A stretch of 64,000 nt of DNA from JACRPH01 sp041665465 (GTDB taxonomy: Archaea; Nanobdellota; Nanobdellia; Woesearchaeales; GW2011-AR9), in contig JBAYIU010000001.1 of NCBI GenBank assembly GCA_041665465.1, positions 1 through 64,000 on the forward strand, in the 5' to 3' direction. Below are positions 1-8,348 of this stretch, piece after piece. Each line of letters begins with the position of its first letter. Position 1 is the first letter of the stretch. The notes beneath the pieces were generated by a model, which made no database searches, was not told the origin of the DNA, and saw nothing but the letters and a program-made list of their open reading frames with translations. Made by a program: the position numbers and the translations under genes.

Positions 1-1840
1 AGTCTGAGTAGTACAAGTATAATTGCTACATACTCCATTGTCTTGTTTAACCAAGTCGCCATCACAGTAATTCTTATCTAATTGATTACACTCATTATCT
101 GTCTGACATTCAGTACATCTTGGGTCGTTAGGTGTTATAGTTGGATTCGCACAAACATTGGTAGTACAGGTGCAATCCGTATTACACTCATTAATTCTGT
201 CCATATAATCATAATAATTATTTCCTACACAACCATCTAAAGTATCACATTCAGTAGGAGCACAAGCATGAGTTAAATCACACACCGCTCCACAACCATT
301 CACATCACAGGTGCTAGTGATATTTACAGTGCTAGTGGTACATTTGTCATTTCCTTCATCACAACTGGAAGTGAATCCTGCATAAACATCTCTGGTTAGA
401 GAATTTCCGTCAGGAACGTTGTTACAGCTGTTCACCGCAGCTAGATTGTAATTGGAACAGTCTACATTTACTCCAGGAACACAGGTTGCATTTGAACAAG
501 TTTCCGAACCGTTACAAAATAATCCCTCGTTACAATCTTGCACTAAAGCAGTTCCTGCTAAAGTACACGCATCAACAGCACAAGCATAATTATCATTTAC
601 AATCTGAGTTCCAACACATTTGTTAGCATCTAAATCGTTACAATCTTGAAGAGTAGTAGTCTGGACAACACAATTATAATCAACACATTTTCCAGCATCT
701 TGCTGTACTAAGTCTCCTTCACAATGAACATTATTCAAAGAACTACAATTCTCGTCAGTTTGACAAGGAGTACATCTTGGGTCGTTCGGAGTGATAGTGG
801 GACTGCCACAGACATTATCAGTACATGTACAATCATCTTTACAAGTATTGTCTACGTTAGCATAATCCTGATAATCTTTGCCCACGCATCCATCAAGAGT
901 ATTACAGTCAGTAGGAGCACAAGTATTAGTAACATCACATTCTGCACCACAACCAGCAACATCACAAGTATGGGTTAGATTAACTATTTCAGTGGTACAT
1001 AATCCCACTAAGTCATCACAAGTAGAAGTGAATCCGGGGAAAGTGTCCTTGGTCTTTGAATTCCCGTCGGGAGTGTAATCACAAGTATTAATTGCTCCTA
1101 AATCGTTTACAGAACAATCAATGACAATTCCGGGTAAGCAAGTAGCATTTAAGCAAGTTTCTTGACCATCGCAAGGAATTCCATTGTCACAATCTTGAAC
1201 CAAGGCAGTTCCTGCTAAAGTACAAGCATCAACAGCACAAGTATAATTATCATGTTGGATCTGAGTTCCTACACATTTGTCCTTATCAAAAACATTACAA
1301 TCTTGGGTAGTAGTAGTCTGAACAACACAATTGTAATCAATACATTTTCCCGTATCTTGCTGTACTAAGTCTCCTTCACAATGAACATTATTCAAAGAAC
1401 TACAATTCTCGTCAGTTTGACAAGGAGTACATCGGGAATCATTAGGGGTGATGGTGGGACTGGCACAGACATTATCAGTACAAGTGCAATCATCATTACA
1501 GCTGTTAATTCTGTCTGCGTAATCATAATAATTATTTCCTACACAACCGTCTAAAGTATCACATTTGGTAGGTGCACAAGTATTAGTAGCATCACATTCT
1601 GCACCACATCTAGCCACATCACAAGTGCTAGTAACATTTATCGTGCTAGTTGTACATTTATCGTTTCCTTCATCGCAAACAGAAGTAAATCCGAAGAAAG
1701 TATCTCTCGTTAGCGGATTGCTGTCAGGATTATAATTGCAAATATTGATTGCTCCTAGATCATTTTCAGAACAATCAACAACCATTCCGGGTTTACAAGC
1801 TCCATTGGTACAAGTTTCTTGGCCATCACAATATGCACTA
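1..1840 (-). repeat. 657-bp in-frame tandem repeats (219 aa period)
   Basis: Matching landmarks recur at exactly 657 bp: the CAGTTTGAC/CTGTCTGAC segment at 99, 756 and 1413, and GCAGTTCCTGC at 548 and 1205. 657 is 219 codons, so the repeat keeps frame inside the surface-protein gene. About two and a half units are visible; the copy at 1413-1840 is the most N-terminal and most diverged at its far end, and the array continues past base 1. Each unit encodes many Cys residues and repeated TCT, CDN and CNN segments. Confidence 0.85.
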
Positions 1841-2694
1841 TTATCACATAAAGCGTTTCCGCCATCATCGGTAATATCATTACAATTATCATCCTTACCG
1901 TTACATGCTTCTAAAGCGTCAGGATAGATATTGATATTGTTATCCTTACAATCTCCACCTAAAGTGATATATTTGCTGGAGTCAGGATTCTTACAAAGAT
2001 CAAGAGCAGAACCTCCTCCATAACCATCCTTATCACCATCTAAGTAATAAGAACTAGTAGAAAACCCCTCATCGATAAGAAGATCACAGTTATCATCCTT
2101 AAAATTACACTTTTCTACTGCATCAGGATTGATGTTTTCATCATTATCATTACAATCTAAATTGTTGTCGACATATCCTTCTGGTGGGACACAAGCACTA
2201 AGACTCTTTTCTGAATCACCATAACCATCATTATCATTATCTAAGTAGAAGTTTTGTGGGTTGGGACAATCTACTTCATTTAAGACTTCTTGTATCCCTT
2301 CCTCGTCTATGGAGTCACTCTCAGGGTTAATTTCAGGAGATACTTCGGGGATAAGATCTGGATTAACTTCAAGGGGTAAATCTGGACTTACTTCAGGTAT
2401 AACATCAGGGGATACTTCTTGAATAACGTCCGGAGGTAATTCTGTATTTTCGAAGTAATTGTCTTTGTCGATTGCATCTGAATGTTTTTCAGCGACATCT
2501 ATGGTTTCATAAGGCGTTTGTTCCTCTGAAAAGAGATCCTTTACTTTCTCATCCAAAACGTCGGTGGTTACAAATTCAATTGTACTATAATCATTATCGA
2601 TTGCGTCAATGTTTGAAACTGAAGAAGGGCTTGATGAGCAATTGTACAAGCTACTTAACATGGCAACAATGGTTGCGAATTTCCTGAACCCCAT
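1..2694 (-). CDS. Giant Cys-rich, MopE-motif surface protein (partial, C-terminus outside window)
   Basis: Partial gene: the frame is open from the ATG at 2694 to base 1 (no stop in the first 540 bases, checked by triplet), giving at least 898 residues. The N-terminus has a short hydrophobic stretch ending in LYNC, which may be a lipobox-like or Sec signal. Next comes a run of 8-residue repeats of the form (V/L)IPEVSPD. Then come DNDNDGYGDSEKS and DCNDNDENINPDAVEKC, followed by a DDNCDLLIDEG segment; these are typical MopE-like putative metal-binding repeats. The rest is Cys-rich and built of 219-residue repeats. A TTTATAAA at 2720-2727 lies about 26 nt before the ATG, so the mRNA is probably leaderless. 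I infer an extracellular, disulfide-rich, calcium-binding adhesin or coat protein. Confidence 0.8.
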   Translation of the reverse strand, partial: MGFRKFATIVAMLSSLYNCSSSPSSVSNIDAIDNDYSTIEFVTTDVLDEKVKDLFSEEQTPYETIDVAEKHSDAIDKDNYFENTELPPDVIQEVSPDVIPEVSPDLPLEVNPDLIPEVSPEINPESDSIDEEGIQEVLNEVDCPNPQNFYLDNDNDGYGDSEKSLSACVPPEGYVDNNLDCNDNDENINPDAVEKCNFKDDNCDLLIDEGFSTSSYYLDGDKDGYGGGSALDLCKNPDSSKYITLGGDCKDNNINIYPDALEACNGKDDNCNDITDDGGNALCDNSAYCDGQETCTNGACKPGMVVDCSENDLGAINICNYNPDSNPLTRDTFFGFTSVCDEGNDKCTTSTINVTSTCDVARCGAECDATNTCAPTKCDTLDGCVGNNYYDYADRINSCNDDCTCTDNVCASPTITPNDSRCTPCQTDENCSSLNNVHCEGDLVQQDTGKCIDYNCVVQTTTTQDCNVFDKDKCVGTQIQHDNYTCAVDACTLAGTALVQDCDNGIPCDGQETCLNATCLPGIVIDCSVNDLGAINTCDYTPDGNSKTKDTFPGFTSTCDDLVGLCTTEIVNLTHTCDVAGCGAECDVTNTCAPTDCNTLDGCVGKDYQDYANVDNTCKDDCTCTDNVCGSPTITPNDPRCTPCQTDENCSSLNNVHCEGDLVQQDAGKCVDYNCVVQTTTLQDCNDLDANKCVGTQIVNDNYACAVDACTLAGTALVQDCNEGLFCNGSETCSNATCVPGVNVDCSNYNLAAVNSCNNVPDGNSLTRDVYAGFTSSCDEGNDKCTTSTVNITSTCDVNGCGAVCDLTHACAPTECDTLDGCVGNNYYDYMDRINECNTDCTCTTNVCANPTITPNDPRCTECQTDNECNQLDKNYCDGDLVKQDNGVCSNYTCTTQT

Positions 2695-2719
2695 ATTTTT
2701 CTAGTAAAGGAACTGTTTC

Positions 2720-2727
2720 TTTATAAA
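2720..2727 (-). promoter_or_regulatory. TATA box of surface-protein gene
   Basis: Palindromic TTTATAAA lies 26 nt before the ATG at 2694 on the minus strand. This is the usual archaeal TATA-to-start distance, which would make the start codon the transcript 5' end. Confidence 0.6.
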
Positions 2728-2783
2728 TATTGTGGGATAACTACTGTTGGGTAGGTTCAGAACTTAATATTTAACGTTTAGCG

Positions 2784-2799
2784 AGTGACAAATGTCACT
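2784..2799. promoter_or_regulatory. Palindromic operator candidate between divergent genes
   Basis: AGTGACA-AA-TGTCACT is a perfect 7-bp inverted repeat with a 2-nt spacer. It sits between the TATA box of the surface-protein gene and the promoter of the small histone-like gene. Its symmetry fits a dimeric regulator; which gene it controls cannot be told from sequence. Confidence 0.45.
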
Positions 2800-2866
2800 T
2801 TGTCGCAGGTATATTCTAATAAATCCTACCCCAAAGTTTAAATAGGATTTACCCTTCCTTAAAGGT

Positions 2867-3043
2867 ATGATTACAGTAAGAACTCAGGTTAGGGATATCC
2901 TTAAAGAAAGTGAAACTGGTGTGGATAATATTTCTAACGATTTTATGGATAAACTGGATGAGAAAGTTAAGCAACTTGTTTTAGATGCAGCTTCTCGGGC
3001 TAAAGAAAATGGTCGTAAAACTGTAATGGGTAAGGACGTTTAA
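2867..3043 (+). CDS. Small histone-fold-like protein (58 aa)
   Basis: The 58-residue product begins MITVRTQVRDILKE. Its C-terminal half runs LDEKVKQLVLDAASRAK and ends NGRKTVMGKDV. The helix, then NGRKTV, then acidic-valine end strongly resembles the second half of archaeal histone and DUF1931-type folds (long helix, loop with NGRKTV, short helix). The N-terminal part is too short for a complete classical histone with all contacts, so it may be a minimal or dimerising histone-like protein. TTTAAATA at about 2838 lies ~27 nt upstream, fitting a leaderless message. I infer a DNA-binding or regulatory role. Confidence 0.65.
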   Translation: MITVRTQVRDILKESETGVDNISNDFMDKLDEKVKQLVLDAASRAKENGRKTVMGKDV

Positions 3044-3045
3044 GT

Positions 3046-3945
3046 TTATCCTTTCATCCTTGGCGGTGGTGGTAAAGGTAATTCTGCTTCTAATTGAGCG
3101 TCGCTAGGTAAATTAAATGATGAAGATGATACTTGAAATGCTTGAGCTCCACCTAACGAGAAAGTAGTTTCTGAAGGTAAATTTTGGATAGTACCAAACA
3201 TAATATCATGTTTAATGTTGCTGGGAAGAGCAACCTCTTCTTCCGGTAAAGTTTGAGTAGTTGTAGATACAGGTTCTAATTCTTTTTGTAATAATAACAA
3301 CTTGTTAAGTTTGCTTTCCAAATCTTGTATGCTCTTCTCTACTAATTGAAGATTATTTCTTTTCTTAAGAATCTTTTCCATCTCTAACTCGTGTTTTAAA
3401 GCGGTTAATCGGTCTAGTAGTAATTGAAGTTTAGTTTTATCTGCTTCGCTTAACGTTCTCGAAACTGGAATTTGAGAAGGCTCAATAAGATTCCTTCGAA
3501 CAGATGTTCGTTTTAATATTCTCTTTGGGCTAACTTCGGCTAAAATCCCTTTTAGTTGTTCAACTTCTTCTGCAGTGCCGCATTTAGCTAAAGTTTCTCC
3601 TAACAGATGAGATAATCTTTCCACTTTTTTAGTCAGATCTTTATCTTCGGCAATAGCTAATCTTTTCTTTAACAGTTCTACCTTTTTCTTAAGCAGTTTA
3701 ACATTAGTAGATTCTTGCTGTCTGCTTTTATTCAAAGACTTCTCCAAGTCTAACATATCTTTAAGTTCATCTTCTAAAGCTAGAATTTCTTTTTTTAAGA
3801 CGAAACGGGGCGTTTTCTTCTGTGCTGCTAAATATTTGATCTGATTAATCTTCTTAGTGATTTCCTCATGTGAAAAGACTTCTTTCTGCAGTTCAAGTAA
3901 ACTAGAAACTTTGTACAGGATTTGTTGGGCTTTAATCAGGCTCAT
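3046..3945 (-). CDS. Coiled-coil protein with proline-rich C-terminal tail
   Basis: The 299-residue product has no signal peptide. It is mostly charged heptad-like sequence (many K, E, L; for example KVELLKKRLAIAEDKDL), so long coiled coils are likely over residues ~10-230. The C-terminus is less charged and ends PLPLPPPPRMKG. The gene lies 6 nt after the next gene upstream and is presumably co-transcribed with it; both products share coiled coil plus polyproline tail, suggesting partners or paralogues. The stop is 2 nt from the convergent histone-like gene. Function unknown; a cytoskeletal, scaffold or pilus-accessory role is only a guess from location. Confidence 0.75.
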   Translation of the reverse strand: MSLIKAQQILYKVSSLLELQKEVFSHEEITKKINQIKYLAAQKKTPRFVLKKEILALEDELKDMLDLEKSLNKSRQQESTNVKLLKKKVELLKKRLAIAEDKDLTKKVERLSHLLGETLAKCGTAEEVEQLKGILAEVSPKRILKRTSVRRNLIEPSQIPVSRTLSEADKTKLQLLLDRLTALKHELEMEKILKKRNNLQLVEKSIQDLESKLNKLLLLQKELEPVSTTTQTLPEEEVALPSNIKHDIMFGTIQNLPSETTFSLGGAQAFQVSSSSFNLPSDAQLEAELPLPPPPRMKG

Positions 3946-3951
3946 GTTCGT

Positions 3952-4506
3952 TTATTTGAACAACCCTTTCCGTTTTGGAGGTATCCCCATACTGGGCGGC
4001 GGTGGCGGAAAACTGATCTCTGGTGATGATTGGTCGCCAAAAGAAGGATAATTTCCTTCCATGCCAGGCATAGGAGCATTTCTGCTCGGACCGTCCATTT
4101 GAGGCATTCCCATATCATGTCGGATCATTCCAGAATTATCTGATGAAGTGGATGTAACCAATTGTGGTTCTGGTGCAGCAGCTTGTTTACTTATAAAATC
4201 GTCCACTTTATCTGCCACTGCTAACATCCCTTTAGCGATGGTCTCATTCTGGGTCATTACTTCTGCTATCTTATCGTTAAGATCCTTAATATTTTTAGTA
4301 ACATCTTCTTCCTTAGTTTCTTTTAATGCTTGCTGAAATACAGTATTCAACTCATGAATAGAATCTTTCATACTTTCAATTTCAAGAATTAACTCGTTAA
4401 TCTTACTATCCGGTTGAGTTAACTTCTTCTTTAATCCTTCCACTTCTTCTTTTAAATCGTTTAATAATTGGTGCGGAAGAATTTCATAGTCCTCATCATT
4501 AGCCAT
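3952..4506 (-). CDS. Coiled-coil protein with PPPPP tail
   Basis: The 184-residue product has coiled coil over roughly residues 10-110, then a Met/Pro/Gly-rich region ending with FPPPPPSMG and PKRKGLFK. I place the start at the ATG at 4506 because GGGTGGTAT, a good Shine-Dalgarno match, lies just before it; a GTG three codons upstream (4515) overlaps that site. It is the first gene of a two-gene operon with another coiled-coil, polyproline-tailed protein. The pair is transcribed away from the prepilin peptidase gene. No family recognised. Confidence 0.75.
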   Translation of the reverse strand: MANDEDYEILPHQLLNDLKEEVEGLKKKLTQPDSKINELILEIESMKDSIHELNTVFQQALKETKEEDVTKNIKDLNDKIAEVMTQNETIAKGMLAVADKVDDFISKQAAAPEPQLVTSTSSDNSGMIRHDMGMPQMDGPSRNAPMPGMEGNYPSFGDQSSPEISFPPPPPSMGIPPKRKGLFK

Positions 4507-4650
4507 AGATACCACCCTTTTTTAAGTATAATATTTACAGAATTAAAGTAAATTTGTTTATAAATGTTGCGGCGAGGTTACCGAGAAGAGAAGGGGACGG
4601 AGAGTAGTAAGAACAATAATTTAATAAACCTCTTGACTACATTAACAGAT

Positions 4651-5505
4651 ATGCTTATCGAGGTGGTCTTATCTGTTGTAACTTTGTTTGCTTTAGTTGT
4701 TGCTTCTTATTGCGACTTAAAGTGGCGAGAAGTTCCCGATTGGTTAAGTTACGGTTTAATCTTTTCTGGGTTGGGAATTCGTACTATCTTTTCCCTTTCT
4801 TCTGGAGATTGGAATATTTTGTTATCCGGAGCATTAGGATTTGGAGTATTCTTTTTATTTGCTTGTATTCTTTATTATTCTCATCAATGGGGTGGCGGAG
4901 ATAGTAAACTATTGATGGGGATGGGTGGAATTATCGGAATTACTTATCCCTTAACCAATTCTTCCTTAGACTTATTCTGGTTTTTCTTAGCTCTTTTATC
5001 TTTGGGAGCGATTTATGGTTTGGTGTGGATCGTTGGGTTGTCTATTAAACAACGTAAGAAATTCTTACCAGAGTTCAAGAAGAATTTCAATGAACATCGC
5101 AAATTACAGTTATGGTTAGTGATTATCTCAGTATTATTATTAATCTTGTTTCTGGTGGGATTAAAGTATGGGTTTAGCTTTATCTGGCCTATTATTTTAT
5201 TTCCGTTAGTGGTGTTTTATTTATTCTTGTACGTAACCACTGTAGAAAACAGCTGTTTCATTCTAAAACGAAAAATTAGTGATCTTACCGAGGGAGACTG
5301 GTTGGCGGAAGAGGTTAAACTTAAAGATAAAACGATTATGAAGAAGAAAACTTTGGAGAAAGAGGATCTGGATCAGTTGTTAAAACTGAATAAAGAGAAT
5401 AAACTTGAATTTGTGATGGTTCGAGAAGGTGTTCCTTTTGTTCCCAGTTTCCTTTTGGGGTATGTTGCTTTACTGATTTTACCTTATTTTAAGATTGTTC
5501 TTTAG
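4651..5505 (+). CDS. Type IV prepilin (archaellin/pilin) peptidase, A24 family
   Basis: A membrane aspartyl protease of the FlaK/PibD/TadV type that would cleave class III signal peptides of pilins. The first conserved Asp follows TM1 in YCDLKWREVPDW and the second lies in the GxGD-type motif WGGGDSKLLMGMG. About six membrane segments are visible, plus a soluble loop (EGDWLAEEVKLKD) before the last helix. An ATG at 4564 would add 29 hydrophilic residues, but that codon sits in a TATA-like TTTATAAAT. The ATG at 4651 starts right at the first helix and has TTTAATAAA 25 nt upstream, so I prefer it. Two likely pilin substrates follow. Confidence 0.8.
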   Translation: MLIEVVLSVVTLFALVVASYCDLKWREVPDWLSYGLIFSGLGIRTIFSLSSGDWNILLSGALGFGVFFLFACILYYSHQWGGGDSKLLMGMGGIIGITYPLTNSSLDLFWFFLALLSLGAIYGLVWIVGLSIKQRKKFLPEFKKNFNEHRKLQLWLVIISVLLLILFLVGLKYGFSFIWPIILFPLVVFYLFLYVTTVENSCFILKRKISDLTEGDWLAEEVKLKDKTIMKKKTLEKEDLDQLLKLNKENKLEFVMVREGVPFVPSFLLGYVALLILPYFKIVL

Positions 5506-5568
5506 AAAGCTTTTTATACCTCAATTATTTACTACATCATATATATTACAATCAAAAGAGGTGTAGAT

Positions 5569-6156
5569 ATGAAGAACGAATATATTCATATGAGAAAAAG
5601 AGGTTCTCTAAACTTATCGATAGAAGCTATTGTTATTGTGGTTATTGCTTTTACCGTACTTGGGTTAGGACTAGCTTTCGTTAAAAGTCAGATTGGAGAT
5701 TTAACTAAGACTTCTACTCAAGTGCAATCAAGCATAAGAGATAAGATTTTAGAAGATATGAGAAGTTCTGGAAAAAAATTGTCTATGACTCAAGATATTA
5801 AGTTAGAAAGAGGAAAAGAAGTAGTAGAAAATGTGGGTATAGTTAATACCGATACTATCACTAAATCCTTTGGAATTAGAATAGATGCCGTGAAAATGCA
5901 AAAACCAGATGGAACTACTGTAGTTGGGGATAACGGGGATATCAGTTTCTTCTACATTGATAGTATCATCAAGGAATTACCTCCAACGGGCGGAGATGTT
6001 ATTCCAGTAACCATATCTGCTAAAAGTTCTGCCGCAGGAAATTACTTATATACTGTTACCGTATTTGATAGTCAAAATTGTCCGGCTTCTAGTGGTAGTA
6101 CTCAAGGTTGTACTGTAGCTTACGATACTCGTTCCTTCTTTGTGAAGGTAGGATAG
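5569..6156 (+). CDS. Type IV pilin-like protein (class III signal peptide)
   Basis: The 195-residue product has N-terminus MRKRGSLNLSIEAIVIVVIAF: a short basic leader, a Gly before the likely cleavage point, then about 20 hydrophobic residues. This is the archaeal pilin signature processed by a prepilin peptidase, which is encoded immediately upstream. The remainder looks like an extracellular beta-rich domain with one Cys pair (NCPASSGSTQGC) near the C-terminus. A clear AGAGGTG Shine-Dalgarno precedes the ATG by 5 nt, and a TATA element (TTTTTATACC) lies near 5510. Confidence 0.75.
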   Translation: MKNEYIHMRKRGSLNLSIEAIVIVVIAFTVLGLGLAFVKSQIGDLTKTSTQVQSSIRDKILEDMRSSGKKLSMTQDIKLERGKEVVENVGIVNTDTITKSFGIRIDAVKMQKPDGTTVVGDNGDISFFYIDSIIKELPPTGGDVIPVTISAKSSAAGNYLYTVTVFDSQNCPASSGSTQGCTVAYDTRSFFVKVG

Positions 6157-6166
6157 GTGAATTAAA

Positions 6167-6400
6167 ATGGCAAAATCAATATCGGGAAAGAAACGTATGA
6201 CTGAGGATCAGGAATTTGAAATCATGAAATTAGTGTTAGACAAATTCCTCTGGTTAGGTTTTATCGTGATGGGCTGGGGTATGTATCAATCTTTAAGCCA
6301 ATCTGATATCATGGCTGGAATATGGTACCTTATTTCAGGTGCAGTATTGTTGCTATTGTTCTTGATAATTATCGTTAAAGAATACGAGATTGTCAAGTAA
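6167..6400 (+). CDS. Small two-helix membrane protein
   Basis: The 77-residue product has a hydrophilic N-terminus (~24 residues) and two predicted membrane helices (WLGFIVMGWGMY and ISGAVLLLLFLIIIV). It starts 10 nt after the pilin stop codon with AGGTGA as Shine-Dalgarno, so it is in the same operon. It may anchor or assist the pilin; no family recognised. A T-rich tract after the stop likely ends transcription. Confidence 0.65.
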   Translation: MAKSISGKKRMTEDQEFEIMKLVLDKFLWLGFIVMGWGMYQSLSQSDIMAGIWYLISGAVLLLLFLIIIVKEYEIVK

Positions 6401-6416
6401 TTTTTTACTTTTTTCT

Positions 6417-8348
6417 TTACTTTATTTTACATATTCCATCTTGGCATGATTCTGTAGGTAGACAATTAAATGTTCCAGTAAAAGTAACTGGGCCATCTGA
6501 AGCATCACAAGTTACGGAATAATTTACAGAATTTCCATTGCAAGTAGAACTATAAATCTCGTTAAATTGAGGGGCTTGCGCACAAGGAGTGTCAATACAT
6601 CTTCCGTTAAAGCATTTACTTAACACTGAACAGCTAGTCTGAGAATATCCTTCTTTGTTCCCACAGCTGTCTATCCAAAATACACCATATCCCTTTTTTC
6701 CTTCTTGTTCACATATATTGCCGGCGTGAGTAACGCAATCATTGATGCAACTTCCGTCTTGGCAGCTTTCTCCGCCACTACAACTGCCACAACTTCCTCC
6801 ACAGCCATCATCTCCGCAATCTTTCCCATAACAACTGGGTTGACAGATAGGATCATATTCACATGCCCCATCTTTACATTGATAATTCGTAGGACAACTT
6901 TCAATCATCCATTCAAGACAAGAATCTCCATCTAGATATCCACATAAATGTAATCCGGTCCCGGCACATCCTGGATCGCTGTATCCTTCATAAGGACATA
7001 AATCTACACATTGATCACTACATTGTCCTGAAGTATTACACTGTTGGTCTGTTCCGCAACTGCCACAACTTCCTCCACATCCTTCGTTTGGTCCACACTG
7101 TTTTCCGATACAATATACACTACAATCAGTACAAATCCCACTTATACACTTGTCTCCAAGATCACAACTTCCACAACTTCCTCCACAATTATCTGAACCA
7201 CATCCTTTTCCATAACAATTTGGTTCACAATCTGGATCATATACACAATCTCCGTTCTGGCAGACATAATCCGTTTGGCAAAAAGTAGTTATTCCCCATT
7301 CTAAACATCCTTGATATTCTTGACATTCTTTCCATCCGTTAAGTTCGCATCCCTTTTCTCCAAGGTAACATTCGTTATTACAAACGGTTTGGTCAATACA
7401 AGTATTATCACTACAATACTGGTCTGAGGCACAAGTTCCACAACTGCTTCCGCATCCGTCAGAACCGCACTGTTTATTATAACAATCGGGATTACAGATA
7501 GGAGCTTCTTTCTCTAACAGTTTTATTGCTGCTGCACCATATTCTACTGCTTTTGTTCCCAATACTCCCCACTGATCAGATAAACAAGTTACGTCAAGAT
7601 AATCAAAAAAGAACCCTTCTCTGAGAACATGAACCTGTTTTCCTTCAACATTACCCATTTGGTACGTTCTTCTACCCTCTTGAACGGTAGTAGTTTGAAC
7701 TGTGCCGTCGATTGAATCATCGCTGTAAAAATGTGCTCCGGTAAATTGGGAGAGTTCCGTCATTAACTGTTGTAAATCATTAACTTGCGGGATGGATTGA
7801 GGTTGAACCTTATCCATAATCTGGGACATATGCTCATCAGTCCAAGCTTCATAACTGTCCACCAAAATGTGAGTATCTGCTCTATCATGAGCTGGTACGG
7901 TTCCATCAGAAATTAAATGTTCCACATAACCAGCATTTTCTCCAATGACAGAATTATTCTTAACATCATCGACTGCTCTTTGCCAAGTATGGTCCCCAAA
8001 AGGAAACGCTGCTTGAATATCCGGGCGAGTGGCCCAAACGTAACTTGAAAAAAATCCAGGTAAACCTTCTCCAGTTTGCCAATGCATGAAATGATGAAAT
8101 GCACGAGCATAAGCTTGATCCGGTGAATCTTCATTTATACTCCCGGTCTTTACTGCTTGTAAATCAAAAGTAAGTTGTTGAGGTTGATAAAACTGAGCTA
8201 ACTTTTCTACCAAAGCGGGATGGATAGTTTGGGTACTGTACGCTTCTGCTCTGGGGGGATGCATAAAGAATGCTCCGCCTACCAAAGCAGCGAGAGTTAA
8301 GCTTTTAGCTAATCCTCTCTTACATCGCTCTAATACGCCAGGTGCCAT
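6417..8348 (-). CDS. Secreted phospholipase C/P1-nuclease-fold protein with Cys-rich repeats
   Basis: The 643-residue product has a signal peptide at about residues 10-36 (KSLTLAALVGGAFF, cleavage near AEA). Residues ~40-280 resemble the zinc-dependent phospholipase C / S1-P1 nuclease fold: HHFMHW at 85-90, GDHTW near 120, and HLISDGTVPAH (144-154), which gives the HxxxD...PxH zinc-binding pattern. Residues ~285-640 are a Cys-rich stalk: four copies of a C(x3)C...CGxxxCGxxCGxC unit alternate with a longer unit containing CLEW. It overlaps the end of the upstream lipoprotein gene by 29 nt, implying translational coupling. A secreted or surface hydrolase is inferred; whether it cuts lipid or nucleic acid is unknown. 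Confidence 0.7.
   Translation of the reverse strand: MAPGVLERCKRGLAKSLTLAALVGGAFFMHPPRAEAYSTQTIHPALVEKLAQFYQPQQLTFDLQAVKTGSINEDSPDQAYARAFHHFMHWQTGEGLPGFFSSYVWATRPDIQAAFPFGDHTWQRAVDDVKNNSVIGENAGYVEHLISDGTVPAHDRADTHILVDSYEAWTDEHMSQIMDKVQPQSIPQVNDLQQLMTELSQFTGAHFYSDDSIDGTVQTTTVQEGRRTYQMGNVEGKQVHVLREGFFFDYLDVTCLSDQWGVLGTKAVEYGAAAIKLLEKEAPICNPDCYNKQCGSDGCGSSCGTCASDQYCSDNTCIDQTVCNNECYLGEKGCELNGWKECQEYQGCLEWGITTFCQTDYVCQNGDCVYDPDCEPNCYGKGCGSDNCGGSCGSCDLGDKCISGICTDCSVYCIGKQCGPNEGCGGSCGSCGTDQQCNTSGQCSDQCVDLCPYEGYSDPGCAGTGLHLCGYLDGDSCLEWMIESCPTNYQCKDGACEYDPICQPSCYGKDCGDDGCGGSCGSCSGGESCQDGSCINDCVTHAGNICEQEGKKGYGVFWIDSCGNKEGYSQTSCSVLSKCFNGRCIDTPCAQAPQFNEIYSSTCNGNSVNYSVTCDASDGPVTFTGTFNCLPTESCQDGICKIK

Noticed and set aside
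4564..4650. N-terminal extension of the prepilin peptidase from ATG 4564
   Set aside because: That ATG lies in a TATA-like element and the added residues are hydrophilic with no counterpart in the family; start at 4651 preferred.
6705..6935. Frames inside the Cys-rich repeat protein (plus and minus shadows)
   Set aside because: Low-complexity repeats leave all frames open; only the frame with signal peptide and regular Cys spacing is supported.
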